A stretch of 64,000 bases of DNA from Meridianimarinicoccus roseus (GCF_003172915.1 NZ_QGKU01000012.1:1-64000); one strand, 5' to 3'. Shown: positions 28,817 to 37,822, counted from the stretch's first letter. Notes: generated by a model from the sequence alone, not told the origin. Numbers and translations are program-made.

Positions 28817-29491
28817 TTAAGACGGCGCCGGAGTGTCTGCGCGGTGGATGCGGCCCAATACGGCATAGTCGCGGTAGAGGTGCGACAGCTCGGCCCTTGC
28901 GCCGTCGCGGTCGGCCAGCTGCGTGACCGCGCCTGGTAACTCGCGCCGCGGCGCGACGTGGAACTTCGCCAGCCATGCCAGCAAGCCCTTGGAAAACCAG
29001 CGTGGAAGGTCGGCCTGCTGGCTGAAATCCACCACCGCAAGCTGCCCCCCCGGCGCGGTCTGGCGCAGCGCACAGTCGAGCGCGGCTTGCCAATCGGGTA
29101 TCATCGACAGACTGTAGGAGATGAAGACGCGGTCGAAAGCGGGCTGACCGAACAGCGTGTCAGCGCTGAAATCAGTGGCGTCAGCCTGTATCAATTGCAC
29201 CCTGTCCGCCATGCCCGCCCGCGCCAGGTTCGCGCGCGCCGTGGTCAGCATTTCGGTCGAGATGTCGAAGCCGTAAAGCCGCGCATCTGGATAAGCCCGG
29301 CCGGCCTTGATCAGGTTGCGCCCGGTGCCACAGGCGACTTCCAGCACGCTGCCGCCCGGCGGCACGTCCAGCCCCTCGATCAGCCGGTCGCGGCCAAGCA
29401 GGTAGTACTTGCGCGTCACGTCGTAGATGAAGCGCTGGTTGCGGTAGACCGCGTTCATCAACTGGTCATGGTTCGTGGTGGTGCCTGCCAT
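28817..29491 (-). CDS. btaB: diacylglyceryl-homoserine N-methyltransferase
   Basis: Adds three methyl groups from SAM to diacylglyceryl-homoserine, giving the betaine lipid DGTS. 224 residues with a class I SAM fold: motif I VLEVACGTGRNL (49-60), acidic loop GFDIS, and the family-typical QADATDFS and SYSLSMIPDW segments. It starts 3 nt after the btaA stop, the standard btaAB arrangement known from Rhodobacter sphaeroides. Cytoplasmic, acting at the membrane surface. Confidence 0.93.
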   Translation of the reverse strand: MAGTTTNHDQLMNAVYRNQRFIYDVTRKYYLLGRDRLIEGLDVPPGGSVLEVACGTGRNLIKAGRAYPDARLYGFDISTEMLTTARANLARAGMADRVQLIQADATDFSADTLFGQPAFDRVFISYSLSMIPDWQAALDCALRQTAPGGQLAVVDFSQQADLPRWFSKGLLAWLAKFHVAPRRELPGAVTQLADRDGARAELSHLYRDYAVLGRIHRADTPAPS

Positions 29492-29494
29492 CGC

Positions 29495-30721
29495 TCAGCC
29501 CTCGAACCGGTAGACATGCACGCCACCGTAGATCGCGGACCGGTCCCGCGCCCACAGGTCTTCGCAGCCCGGCTGGTAGCGCCAGCGCGACAGGATGCTG
29601 TCGGGGACGCGGCCGGGCAGGATGTCGGGGGCGCCGCCGGTGCGGAACAGCACCCTTGCGCCAGGGGTCGCGGTGCGGGTGATCTGGGTCCACAGCGCCT
29701 CGAGTTGCGCATCGGTCATCCAGTCCTGCGCATCGAGCAGCACATAGGCCTGCGTGCTGGCCCCTTCGCGGTCGGCCAGCATGTCGGTGAGCGAGCGGTT
29801 GACGATGCTCGCGCGCGGGGCATGGGCGCGGACCGCGTCGTAATTCGCAGCATTCAGATAGGGCGGCACAGGCCCAGTGCCATCCGCGCGATAGCCACGG
29901 TTGAAGGCCGCCCAGGCGAAATAGTTCTCGGATATCGGGAAATCGCACATCAGCTTGCGGGTTCGTTCGCGAAGCACCGGCACGATGTCGCCGCCGCCGT
30001 CGCTGGCCAGTTTCTCGAACTGGGCGGGCGGGATGCCCAACCCGAACAGCGAGGCACGGCGGCGCGCCAGCATCCGGACCAGCCGGTTTTCGAACAGCGG
30101 CGCGATCTGGCTGTCGAAGAAAGCGGTCTGTTCTTCAAGGGTGCGCGCCGCAAGCAGCGGGGCATAGTCCACCCCGCCGATGCGGGAGACAGCGTGCATC
30201 GCGGTGATGAACCGGCCCAATGCGCCAAAGCGGTAGAAGCCGTGCGCGAACATGTCGATCCGGCGGCGCAGGCGGCCTTGGCGCGTTTCCCACCAGGCGC
30301 GGCTTTGCGCGTCCAGCACGGGTGCGATGTGGCGGTCATAGAGCGCGGGGTTTCCGGGCCGGTCGGCATGTCCGAAGAAGTCGTAAAAGGCCGCGTGATC
30401 CGGCAACGCCGTCGCGGCCGCGATCTTCAGCCGGTTCAGCGCCACATGCGCAGGCGACAAGTCCACCGCAGAAATCGAACCGGGCGCGCGGGTCAGGTAG
30501 CTCATCATGTTGCAGCCGCCCGACGCGATGCAAACGATGTTGTCGCCCGGCTCCAGCGCGAGCCCGTCCATGTCGACGACCGGATCCTCCCAGATCTGGG
30601 CATAGACCAGTCCCTGGAAAAGCTTGGAAAAAGCGCGTTCCTGCAAACCGGTACGGCTGAATGCACGGTTCTGGTGAACGGCGCCGGAAAGCTGCTGGCG
30701 GGCAAGGTCTGTCTGGGACAT
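29495..30721 (-). CDS. btaA: SAM:diacylglycerol 3-amino-3-carboxypropyltransferase
   Basis: Transfers the aminocarboxypropyl group of SAM to diacylglycerol, the first step of betaine lipid synthesis. 408 residues of the DUF3419 family. YAQIWEDPVVDM (about 39-50) and the SAM loop IVCIASGGCNMMSYL (about 62-76), DLSPAHVALNRLK, and a late FRTGG are conserved. 28 nt separate it from plcP upstream. In characterised bacteria it is induced by phosphate limitation, in line with the Pho box in front of this operon. Confidence 0.95.
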   Translation of the reverse strand: MSQTDLARQQLSGAVHQNRAFSRTGLQERAFSKLFQGLVYAQIWEDPVVDMDGLALEPGDNIVCIASGGCNMMSYLTRAPGSISAVDLSPAHVALNRLKIAAATALPDHAAFYDFFGHADRPGNPALYDRHIAPVLDAQSRAWWETRQGRLRRRIDMFAHGFYRFGALGRFITAMHAVSRIGGVDYAPLLAARTLEEQTAFFDSQIAPLFENRLVRMLARRRASLFGLGIPPAQFEKLASDGGGDIVPVLRERTRKLMCDFPISENYFAWAAFNRGYRADGTGPVPPYLNAANYDAVRAHAPRASIVNRSLTDMLADREGASTQAYVLLDAQDWMTDAQLEALWTQITRTATPGARVLFRTGGAPDILPGRVPDSILSRWRYQPGCEDLWARDRSAIYGGVHVYRFEG

Positions 30722-30749
30722 GTGCGCGTGTTCCTGTGGCCCCTGGCGT

Positions 30750-31613
30750 TCAGTGGGCTTTTTCCGTTGGGTTTTCGGCCAGCGGGGCGGGAGCCGGAGC
30801 CGGGGTTTGGACCTGCGCCCGTGCCCGCAGCCGCTTGCGGTGGTTGGACTGGCGCACCTTTCGGGCCCAGTCGATCAGTTGCAGCGTGCCGTCGTGATGT
30901 TCCACGATCGCGGTGCAGCTTTCCACCCAGTCGCCGCAATTGACATAAAGGATGTCATCGACCGGGCGCAGTTCGGCCTTGTGGATATGACCGCACACGA
31001 TCCCGTCGTAACCGCCGCGCCGGGCCTCGTCGGCAAGCACCGTCTCGTATTCGCCAATGAAGTTGACAGCCCGCTTGACCTGCTGTTTGGCCCAGTTCGA
31101 CAGCGACCAGAACTGCCCGCCCCAAAGACGACGGACCCGGTTCACCGCTGTGTTGAGGATCAGCACCGCGTTGTAGGCGCGGTCGCCCACATGCGCCAGC
31201 CACTTGGCGTTCATCACCACTACATCGTACTGGTCGCCATGCGTGACAAGCAGCCGCTTGCCGCAGGCTGTCACATGCTCGTCGTTGGCCTTGACCTCGA
31301 TCCCGCCGAAATGGGTGCCAAGATAGCTGCGCATCACCTCGTCATGGTTGCCGGGAATGTATGTGATCGGGGTTCCGGCATGGGCTTTGGCCATGAGCGC
31401 TTCGACCACGTTGTTGTGGGCCTGTGGCCAGTGCCAGCCCCGCCGCAGGCGCCAGCCGTCGAAGATGTCGCCGACAAGGAAGATCTTGTCGGCCTCGTGC
31501 CGCCCAAGGAAATCCAGAAGCATGTCCGCCTGACAACCGCGCGTGCCGAGGTGGATATCGGACAGGAAAAGCGTGCGAACGTGTTTCGTGCGGGACGCGG
31601 CGGCGGGTTTCAT
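30750..31613 (-). CDS. plcP: PlcP-type phospholipase C (metallophosphoesterase)
   Basis: 287 residues of the COG2908 calcineurin-like fold. Metal motifs are DIH (19-21), GDIFD (48-52), GNHDE (88-92), HGD (125-127) and GHIH. The family includes LpxH, but linkage to btaAB and to a Pho box points to PlcP, which removes phospho-head groups from phosphatidylcholine, PE or PG so that diacylglycerol can be reused. The C-terminus is a Pro/Ala-rich tail. The ATG has no clear ribosome-binding site and lies only 23 nt after the Pho box, so a leaderless or very short 5' end is possible. Confidence 0.85.
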   Translation of the reverse strand: MKPAAASRTKHVRTLFLSDIHLGTRGCQADMLLDFLGRHEADKIFLVGDIFDGWRLRRGWHWPQAHNNVVEALMAKAHAGTPITYIPGNHDEVMRSYLGTHFGGIEVKANDEHVTACGKRLLVTHGDQYDVVVMNAKWLAHVGDRAYNAVLILNTAVNRVRRLWGGQFWSLSNWAKQQVKRAVNFIGEYETVLADEARRGGYDGIVCGHIHKAELRPVDDILYVNCGDWVESCTAIVEHHDGTLQLIDWARKVRQSNHRKRLRARAQVQTPAPAPAPLAENPTEKAH

Positions 31614-31636
31614 GGGCGCGGTTTACGCGAAACATC

Positions 31637-31654
31637 GTGACGGGGCCATGACAA
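31637..31654 (-). promoter_or_regulatory. Pho box upstream of plcP-btaAB
   Basis: On the minus strand the site reads TTGTCAT-GGCC-CCGTCAC: two 7-nt half-sites separated by 4 nt. Against the consensus CTGTCAT-N4-CTGTCAC it misses one base in each half. It lies between the histidine-kinase stop (31705) and the plcP start (31613). This predicts induction by PhoB under phosphate limitation. Confidence 0.72.
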
Positions 31655-31704
31655 AACCGTGTTCGGATCGTGCGCAGGCGTCGCAGCCGTCGCCGGAACC
31701 GGGT

Positions 31705-33330
31705 TCAGCGTGCGTCCGATCCACCGCCGTCGCCGCCCCGTGTTTGGGGCGCGAATTGCCGGATCAGGTGTTGCAGGCGGTCGCGGTCCACCGGCTTGGG
31801 CAGGAAATCATCCATGCCCGCGGCGCGGAAGCGGCCCGGATCGGCAATATGCGCCGAGCAGCCGATGATCGGTGTCACATGGCGCGGTGGCGGCGCGCTG
31901 CGGATCAGGCGAGTGGCACCCAGCCCGTCGAGCTGCGGCATCGCCACGTCCATGAACACCATGTCGAACGGCTGCGATTCGATTTCGCGCACGGCGGCCA
32001 GCCCGTCGGGCGTGGTGGTGACGCGGTGACCGAGTTCGGTCAGCATCTCGCGCATCATTGTGCGGCTGGCCGGGTTGTCCTCGGCCACGAGGATATGCAA
32101 GCCCGCCGGGTCGTCCGTCGCCCCGCCGCGCCGCGGCTCGTCCCGCTCGCATCCGGTGCCGTCGGACCCACCGGGATCGTCGGAAAGAGGCGCTGGTGTG
32201 CCGACATCGACCTCGAAATGGAAGGTGGATCCGACGCCGACCCGCGACGCCACTCCCACCGTGCCGCCCATCGCCGTGGCGATCTGGTGGCAGATCGACA
32301 GGCCAAGCCCCCAGCCGCCGCGTTCGTTGCTGCAATCGGCGCCGACCTGCACGAAGGGCTGGAACAACCGCTCGGTCTGCGCGTCGCTCAGGCCGGGGCC
32401 GGTGTCGCTCACCTCAAAGCGGATGCGGCGGTGGGCCCCATGATGGGCGATCTCCTCGATGGCGAGGGTGATGCGGCCCTGTTCGGTGAACTTCACCGCA
32501 TTGCCCAGGAAATTGTTCAGAACCTGCTGGATGCGCCCCTTGTCCGAAATGATGCATCCCGGCAAGCCCTGGTCCTTGGCGATCCGCAGCCGCAGGCCCT
32601 TGTCCGCCGCGGCGGTCTGCCACCAATCTGCAAGCTGACCAAGAAAATCATCCAGATCAAATGGTTTTGCCTCGATCTTGATGTGACCCGCTTCCATCTG
32701 GCTGAGATCCAGAAGATCGGTCAGAAGGTTCATCAGCGTGCCGCCGGCGCTTTGGATGGCGTCCACATGGGCGCGCCGCTTGTCGTCGAGATCGGACATC
32801 TTCAGCAACTGCGCGAACCCGAGGATCGCGTTCATGGGGGTCCGGATCTCGTGGCTCATGGCGGCAAGGAAGCGCGACTTGGAGGCGTTCGCTTCCTTGA
32901 CCTCGGCGATGGCGGCGCTCAGCGCGGCCTGCGCGGCCTTGGCTTCGCTGTTGTCGAACATCGTCACCAGCACACGGATGACACGGCCGGTATCGTCGAT
33001 CTGGGCCCGCGCCGACAGCACCACAGGCAGCACCGACCCGTCGGCGCGCAGGAAATCCAGCTGCACCCCTTCGATCACGCGCGTTTCGGTAAAACGCGGC
33101 AGGGTTTCCGTTTCGGCCTTCTCGCGGCTTTCCGGGGCCAGAAATTCCAGCGCGCAGCGCCCGCGCAGGTCATCGAGCGCGTGGCCGGACCCTTCGCACC
33201 ATGCCTTGCTGGCGCGCGTGATGGTCCAGTCTGCGCTGGCCGAGAACATGTAGACCGGCGCCTGTTCGAAGAAGGCTTCGAAGGCGTCATCCGGGGCGTT
33301 CAGCCAACTGTCCAGATGCTCGGGTTTCAT
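31705..33330 (-). CDS. PAS-containing hybrid histidine kinase/response regulator
   Basis: 541 residues, no transmembrane helix: PAS domain (about 17-128), short coiled coil (129-152), HisKA with His160 in MSHEIRTPMNA, HATPase (about 265-385, with GGWGLGLS as G2 box), and a C-terminal receiver whose phospho-acceptor is Asp461 in MDVAMPQ with Lys512 in FLPKP. A soluble sensor that could read an internal signal through the PAS domain; no partner regulator is adjacent. ATG 33330 starts the PAS-containing protein; the open frame continues upstream without support. Confidence 0.9.
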   Translation of the reverse strand: MKPEHLDSWLNAPDDAFEAFFEQAPVYMFSASADWTITRASKAWCEGSGHALDDLRGRCALEFLAPESREKAETETLPRFTETRVIEGVQLDFLRADGSVLPVVLSARAQIDDTGRVIRVLVTMFDNSEAKAAQAALSAAIAEVKEANASKSRFLAAMSHEIRTPMNAILGFAQLLKMSDLDDKRRAHVDAIQSAGGTLMNLLTDLLDLSQMEAGHIKIEAKPFDLDDFLGQLADWWQTAAADKGLRLRIAKDQGLPGCIISDKGRIQQVLNNFLGNAVKFTEQGRITLAIEEIAHHGAHRRIRFEVSDTGPGLSDAQTERLFQPFVQVGADCSNERGGWGLGLSICHQIATAMGGTVGVASRVGVGSTFHFEVDVGTPAPLSDDPGGSDGTGCERDEPRRGGATDDPAGLHILVAEDNPASRTMMREMLTELGHRVTTTPDGLAAVREIESQPFDMVFMDVAMPQLDGLGATRLIRSAPPPRHVTPIIGCSAHIADPGRFRAAGMDDFLPKPVDRDRLQHLIRQFAPQTRGGDGGGSDAR

Positions 33331-33462
33331 GCGCGCCGCTGTCTGCGCCCGCCGATCCCGTGCCACCCGTCGGCAAAAGATATGCGGACAACGCAGATTA
33401 TTGCGACGCTGCAATGAAAAGTCGAGTCTTCCGTCGGGCGAGTGCCGCGTGTCCCTTGCGGT

Positions 33463-35181
33463 TCAGTCGCGCTGCCCCGAGAAGCGGGTCTGCCAGTCCT
33501 CGCGGGCCTCGTCGCTGATCTTGGCGAACATCACTTCGGGCACCCGGAACGCGTGACCCGGTGCCAGCCGCGACAGCGCGGCGTCGCAGTCGTCGGGCCA
33601 GTCCAGCGCGTCGATGCCCATCGAAGCGGCCATCTCGGCGCTTGCATCGGGAATGAAGGGCTGCGACAGCGCAGCGTAGACGCCGATCAGGTTCAGCGCG
33701 AAGCGCGTGACGGCGGCGGCGGCCTCGGGGTCGGTCTTGAACAGCGACCAGGGCGCGGCCTCCTGGAGGTACTCGTTGCCCAGCACCCAGATCGCGCGCA
33801 ACTCCCCAGCCGCCTTGCGGATTTCGATCGCATCCATATGCGCCTCGTAGCTGCGCACCCGTGCGCGCAGGGCGTTGATCACGTCTTCCTCGCGGCGACC
33901 ATAGCTGCCGCCTTCGGGGACCTGCTCTCCGAACTTGGACCGGCAGAATTTCGTGATCCGGCTGACGAAATTGCCAAGCACGTCCGCAAGGTCCTTGTTC
34001 ACGCTGACCTGGAAATTCTCCCACGTGAATTCGCTGTCGGACCCTTCGGGCGCATGGGACAGCAGCCACCAGCGCCAGTAGTCGGCGGGCAGCACCTCCA
34101 GAGCCTGATCCATGAACACGCCGCGCCCCTGGCTGGTGGAAAATTGCCCGCCATCATAGTTCAGATAGTTGAACGACTTGATGTAATCGACCAGCTTCCA
34201 AGGCTCGCCCGAACCCATGATTGTCGCCGGGAAGGACAGCGTGTGGAAGGGCACGTTGTCCTTGCCCATGAACTGCACGTAACGGACGTCGTCGGCGCCC
34301 ATGTCGGTGCGCCACCAACTCAGCCATTCGCCGCCCTTTCGGCCCGTTGCCTTCGACCATTCGGCGGCGGCGGCGATGTATTCGATCGGCGCGTCGAACC
34401 AGACGTAGAACACCTTGCCTTCCATGCCGGGCCAGTCATCGCTGCCGCGCTTGACCGGGATGCCCCAGTCGAGATCGCGGGTGATGCCCCGGTCTTGCAG
34501 GCCGTCCCCGTCGTTCAGCCACTTGCGGGCGATGGAGGTGGTCAGGATCGGCCAGTCGGTCTTCCCGTCGATCCACTCGTTCAGCGGGCCGCGCATCCCC
34601 GACTGCCGCAGGTATAGGTGTTTCGTCTCGCGTACTTCGAGATCGGTCGAGCCGCTGATCGCGCTGCGCGGGTCGATCAAGTCGGTCGGATCCAGCTGCT
34701 TGGTGCAGTTCTCGCACTGGTCGCCGCGGGCCTTGTCGTAGCCGCAATTGGGGCAGGTGCCTTCGATGTAGCGGTCGGGCAGGAAACGGCCGTCGGCATT
34801 TGAATAGACTTGCCGTTCGCTCACTTCCTCGATCAGCCCGGCATCGGCAAGGCGACCCGCAAAATGCTGTGTCAGGCGATGGTTCTGCGCGCTGGAGGAG
34901 CGGCCGAAATGGTCGAAGGACAACCGGAAGCCGCGCGCCAGTTCGGCCTGGATGGCGTGCATTTCGGCGCAGTATTCCGCCACCGGCTTGCCGGCCTTCG
35001 CGGCAGCCAGTTCGGCGGGCGTTCCGTGTTCATCGGTAGCGCACAGGAACAGCACCTCGTTGCCGCGCGCGCGGTGGTAGCGCGCGTGCAGGTCGGCGGG
35101 AAGCTGGCTGCCCACCAGGTTGCCCAAGTGCTTGATCCCGTTGATGTAGGGGATTGCAGAAGTGATCAGAATCCGTGCCAT
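33463..35181 (-). CDS. metG: methionyl-tRNA synthetase
   Basis: Charges tRNA-Met with methionine. 572 residues, without the C-terminal EMAP-type tRNA-binding domain, as in related alphaproteobacteria. The HIGH signature is NGIKHLGN (14-21). The zinc knuckle has Cys143, Cys146, Cys156 and Cys159. The KMSKS loop reads QFSTS (346-350), with the first and fourth lysines replaced by Gln and Thr. The anticodon-binding helical domain follows. It stands as a single gene. Confidence 0.97.
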   Translation of the reverse strand: MARILITSAIPYINGIKHLGNLVGSQLPADLHARYHRARGNEVLFLCATDEHGTPAELAAAKAGKPVAEYCAEMHAIQAELARGFRLSFDHFGRSSSAQNHRLTQHFAGRLADAGLIEEVSERQVYSNADGRFLPDRYIEGTCPNCGYDKARGDQCENCTKQLDPTDLIDPRSAISGSTDLEVRETKHLYLRQSGMRGPLNEWIDGKTDWPILTTSIARKWLNDGDGLQDRGITRDLDWGIPVKRGSDDWPGMEGKVFYVWFDAPIEYIAAAAEWSKATGRKGGEWLSWWRTDMGADDVRYVQFMGKDNVPFHTLSFPATIMGSGEPWKLVDYIKSFNYLNYDGGQFSTSQGRGVFMDQALEVLPADYWRWWLLSHAPEGSDSEFTWENFQVSVNKDLADVLGNFVSRITKFCRSKFGEQVPEGGSYGRREEDVINALRARVRSYEAHMDAIEIRKAAGELRAIWVLGNEYLQEAAPWSLFKTDPEAAAAVTRFALNLIGVYAALSQPFIPDASAEMAASMGIDALDWPDDCDAALSRLAPGHAFRVPEVMFAKISDEAREDWQTRFSGQRD

Positions 35182-35249
35182 GCCCTGCGCCTTTGCGAAC
35201 CGCGTGTCTGGGGCGGGGAGTAGCGCAGTCGGGGGCGGAGTTCCAGCGG

Positions 35250-35819
35250 TCAGTCGCTGCGCAGCAGCCGCGCCCGGATGTCGAGTGTCACCGTCGGCTC
35301 CACCAGCCCGGAATAGCCCGACGCGCCGAAGGCGTGCCGGTCGATCGCACCGGTCAGCCTCACGGTCAGGCGCGTGCGGTCCCCCGGCGCGCTGCCTTCG
35401 GGGCGGAAGATGGTGGCCCGAAGCGTCAGCGGCCGGGTGACACCGCGCACAGTCACATCGCCGCGCACCACCGCACCGCCCGGGCTTGCGGTGAAACCCG
35501 TGCTGCGGAAACGGATGTCGGGAAACCGGTCCGTATCAAGAACATCATTTCCTTTCAAAGCGCTGGTCATCAGTGCAACGCCGGTCTGCGCGCCTTCCGC
35601 GCTAAGAGTCACGCGCGCGCCCGACGCCGCAGCGTTGTCAAAATCCAGAACGATGTCGGCAGCGGTCACGGGCATCGTGCCGGCCGCCTCCACCCCGCCC
35701 ACGACATAGGAAAAGCGCACCTCCGACCCGGTGGGATCGAGTGCGTAGCGGGCGGGAGCGGCGACCGCGAGGTCGCCGCAGGCAAGGACCACGAGGCAAA
35801 GGATAGCGCGCAGCAGCAT
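35250..35819 (-). CDS. YceI-family periplasmic protein
   Basis: 189 residues with a signal peptide (cleavage near AVAA, residue 20) and a lipocalin-like beta barrel that in relatives binds isoprenoid lipids such as ubiquinone analogues. Typical segments are [14 protein letters not shown], the [10 protein letters not shown] strand and [14 protein letters not shown]. It is located in the periplasm. It lies downstream of the hairpins that follow the GDPD gene. Confidence 0.88.
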   Translation of the reverse strand: MLLRAILCLVVLACGDLAVAAPARYALDPTGSEVRFSYVVGGVEAAGTMPVTAADIVLDFDNAAASGARVTLSAEGAQTGVALMTSALKGNDVLDTDRFPDIRFRSTGFTASPGGAVVRGDVTVRGVTRPLTLRATIFRPEGSAPGDRTRLTVRLTGAIDRHAFGASGYSGLVEPTVTLDIRARLLRSD

Positions 35820-35904
35820 GAACGGAGCCTATCGCGGATCGCGGCGCGGCGGGGAAACATCACCGTGATGACGCTGAAGGTGTCCCGTAGGAGGCGCGCG
35901 GCGC

Positions 35905-35986
35905 CCCGTCCGCGCTGAAACGAGGCGCGGCGCGGACGGGTTGACGCATCCGCCCCCGCGGCCTGCAGCGGGGCGCGGGCGCGGAT
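35905..35986 (-). terminator. two hairpins downstream of the GDPD gene
   Basis: An 11-bp perfect inverted repeat (arms 35905-35915 and 35930-35940) and a second 13-bp repeat with one mismatch (arms 35948-35960 and 35974-35986) stand between the GDPD stop (35994) and the YceI start (35819). Both are GC-rich. They lack a clear T-run, so a factor-assisted terminator or an mRNA-stabilising structure is possible. Confidence 0.5.
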
Positions 35987-35993
35987 GGCATCG

Positions 35994-37055
35994 TCAGGCG
36001 CGACGAGTGCGGCGGGCCGTCAGCGTCGCCATCACGCCCAGTCCGCCCAGCAGAAGCGGGAGGCCCGCGGGCAGCGGCACAGGAGTTGACGCAGCGCGTG
36101 CGACCGCGGCGACGGCGAGGTCCGTGTAGTTGGTGAACAGCCCGTCGAGGCCCATCCCGATGAAGCTGCCATACTGATCGGCGGCGGCGATCGGGTCGGC
36201 GATGTTGAAGGTCCAGCCGTGCACTTCGAGGCCGACCGCGTGGGCGGCGCTGACGAAATCGGCGTTGAGGTCGGACGAGGCGAGCGCGACGCCGACGCCG
36301 CCCGCGAAGGTGGCAAGATCGGCCAGCGGACTGAGTGTCCCGTTCACGAAGTCGAACACGCCGAAGCCGCTGCCCATCGCGACCGCCGCGCCGAGGGCCG
36401 CGACCGGCACGGTCATTCCGCGCGCGGCCTGAAGGTCGGCAAGCTGACGTGCGGCGAGATGGTCGAAGGTCTGCAGGTAGCTGTTCTGGTCCGCGGCGGT
36501 GAACCCGTAGGCCTGCATCAGGTCGACGATCTTGGTGTTCTGGCTGGTCGTGGCGGGGATCTTGGATTCGGGATAGACGCCGATACGGGTTCTGTTCGTG
36601 TTGTTGTAATCCCTCACGTAGGCGAGAAATTCGGCGAAGGTCGGCACCTTGTAGGGGTCGGCCATGGACGGGGTGAAGCCGGGATAGCTGGTCGCCGCCG
36701 TGCCGGTGGGGTCGACCGTGAGGGTCTTGATTTCGGCCAAGGTGAAATCCGCCACCGCGTATCCGCCGTTGCGGGGGGCGAAGCGCGCCTCGATGTCGGT
36801 GGTGCGGGTGAGCGTCGTGTCGTGCATCATGATCGCTTCGCCATCGGCGGTCAACAGCACGTCTGGTTCGACGATGTCGGCACCGAGTTGGATGGCGAGT
36901 TCATAGGCGCCAAGCGTGTGTTCCGGCAGATAACCGGAGGCGCCGCGATGGGCGATCACCAGCGGCGCCGTGCCGTCGAGCGTGGCAAAGCTTGCCGCGA
37001 AGAGCGGGGTCGTGCTGGCCGCGGCGACCGCCACGGCGATGAGTTTCGCAAGCAT
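35994..37055 (-). CDS. secreted glycerophosphodiester phosphodiesterase with VPLPA-CTERM anchor
   Basis: Hydrolyses glycerophosphodiesters to glycerol-3-phosphate and an alcohol. 353 residues: signal peptide (1 to about 20), GDPD barrel with His36/Arg37 in IAHRGASG, Glu63/Asp65 and His78, and a C-terminal sorting tail VPLPAGLPLLLGG (from residue 326), helix and RRTRR end, the exosortase-like VPLPA-CTERM signal. So the enzyme is probably processed and held at, or released from, the cell surface. Three phased Pho half-sites upstream predict phosphate control. The ATG at 37055 follows AAAGGA with 8-nt spacing. Confidence 0.9.
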   Translation of the reverse strand: MLAKLIAVAVAAASTTPLFAASFATLDGTAPLVIAHRGASGYLPEHTLGAYELAIQLGADIVEPDVLLTADGEAIMMHDTTLTRTTDIEARFAPRNGGYAVADFTLAEIKTLTVDPTGTAATSYPGFTPSMADPYKVPTFAEFLAYVRDYNNTNRTRIGVYPESKIPATTSQNTKIVDLMQAYGFTAADQNSYLQTFDHLAARQLADLQAARGMTVPVAALGAAVAMGSGFGVFDFVNGTLSPLADLATFAGGVGVALASSDLNADFVSAAHAVGLEVHGWTFNIADPIAAADQYGSFIGMGLDGLFTNYTDLAVAAVARAASTPVPLPAGLPLLLGGLGVMATLTARRTRRA

Positions 37056-37124
37056 TGTCGGGGTCCTTTCTGGCATGGCGCGCCCGCCTTCCGGGGACGC
37101 TTGGCGCTGTGTTAACCATGATGG

Positions 37125-37153
37125 ATGACAGTCTTTTGACGGCAGCATGACAG
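37125..37153 (-). promoter_or_regulatory. Pho operator with three phased half-sites
   Basis: Read on the minus strand, half-sites CTGTCAT (37147-37153), CCGTCAA (37136-37142) and CTGTCAT (37125-37131) are each separated by 4 nt, giving an exact 11-nt period. Two are perfect matches to the PhoB half-site. The array lies 70 nt upstream of the GDPD start codon, and would allow two PhoB dimers or extended binding. Confidence 0.8.
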
Positions 37154-37176
37154 CGGCACCGGCCCCAGCGCGGCGG

Positions 37177-37791
37177 TCAGCCGGTGCCGCGTGGCGCCCC
37201 GAGTGGGCGGGTTTCGCCGCGCGCGTCCACATGCCATGCGGCGGGTGGGTCGGTGCGGGCGCGGCGGCGTTCGAGGCGCCAGCCGTCTTCTTCCTTCAGA
37301 CCGTGGGCGAAGGTCATGTACCAGCGGCTTTCCACGCCCGGCACCCCGCCGTTCGCCTGTGCCAGCAGCAGGCCCAGCGGCGCGGTGCCCATCGCCTCCG
37401 CGCCCGCTTCGGCGGCAAGGTGCAGTCGGCGCACCGGGGTCAGGCCGGGCAGGGCGTGCAATTCGCACACCACCAGCGCGACCGCCCCGCAGCGCAGCGC
37501 CTCTTCGGCGGACCACAGGATGTCTTCGGCCCGGCGCGGATCGACGAAGATCAGCCGTCCAGGTTCCACCCCCAGCGGCAGCACGCCTTCGGGATTGAGC
37601 CGTTCGGCCTGCCAGCCGGGGCGGATCCAGATCACCGGCCCGTCCAGCTTCGCCGCCACGCGCAGCGCCAGCGTGCGTCGCGCGGGACCGCAGAATTCGT
37701 GCACGCGCCCCAGCCGCAGCGTCATGTCGCCCAGCACCGGCAGGTGCGGGACGGGCCGTTTCGGGGCCATGTGAAGGCGCAGGTCTTCCAT
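37177..37791 (-). CDS. ImuA-like SOS protein (RecA-fold remnant)
   Basis: 204 residues resembling ImuA, the RecA-related partner of the ImuB/DnaE2 mutasome: LGRVHEFCGPARRTLALRVAA near residue 35, a WIRPGW strand, LWSAEEALRCGAVALVVCEL, and RRLHLAAEAG. The Walker A lysine of true RecA is absent (CGPARRT), as is common in ImuA. A LexA box lies 17 nt upstream of the ATG at 37791. imuB and dnaE2 are not next to it, which is unusual because the three normally form an operon. Confidence 0.75.
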   Translation of the reverse strand: MEDLRLHMAPKRPVPHLPVLGDMTLRLGRVHEFCGPARRTLALRVAAKLDGPVIWIRPGWQAERLNPEGVLPLGVEPGRLIFVDPRRAEDILWSAEEALRCGAVALVVCELHALPGLTPVRRLHLAAEAGAEAMGTAPLGLLLAQANGGVPGVESRWYMTFAHGLKEEDGWRLERRRARTDPPAAWHVDARGETRPLGAPRGTG

Positions 37792-37807
37792 GCGCTGAAA
37801 GTAGTTT

Positions 37808-37822
37808 GTTCGCCTTATGTTC
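37808..37822. promoter_or_regulatory. LexA (SOS) box GTTC-N7-GTTC
   Basis: GTTCGCCTTATGTTC is an exact match to the alphaproteobacterial LexA operator (direct repeat GTTC with 7-nt spacer). It sits 17 nt before the imuA-like start (minus strand) and 79 nt before the divergent aldo/keto reductase start. The distance favours control of the imuA-like gene. Confidence 0.8.

Noticed and set aside
37112-37119. CtrA binding site TTAACCAT upstream of the GDPD gene
   Set aside because: Only a single 8-nt match is present with no partner half-site, and the gene has no cell-cycle link. The Pho array explains regulation better.
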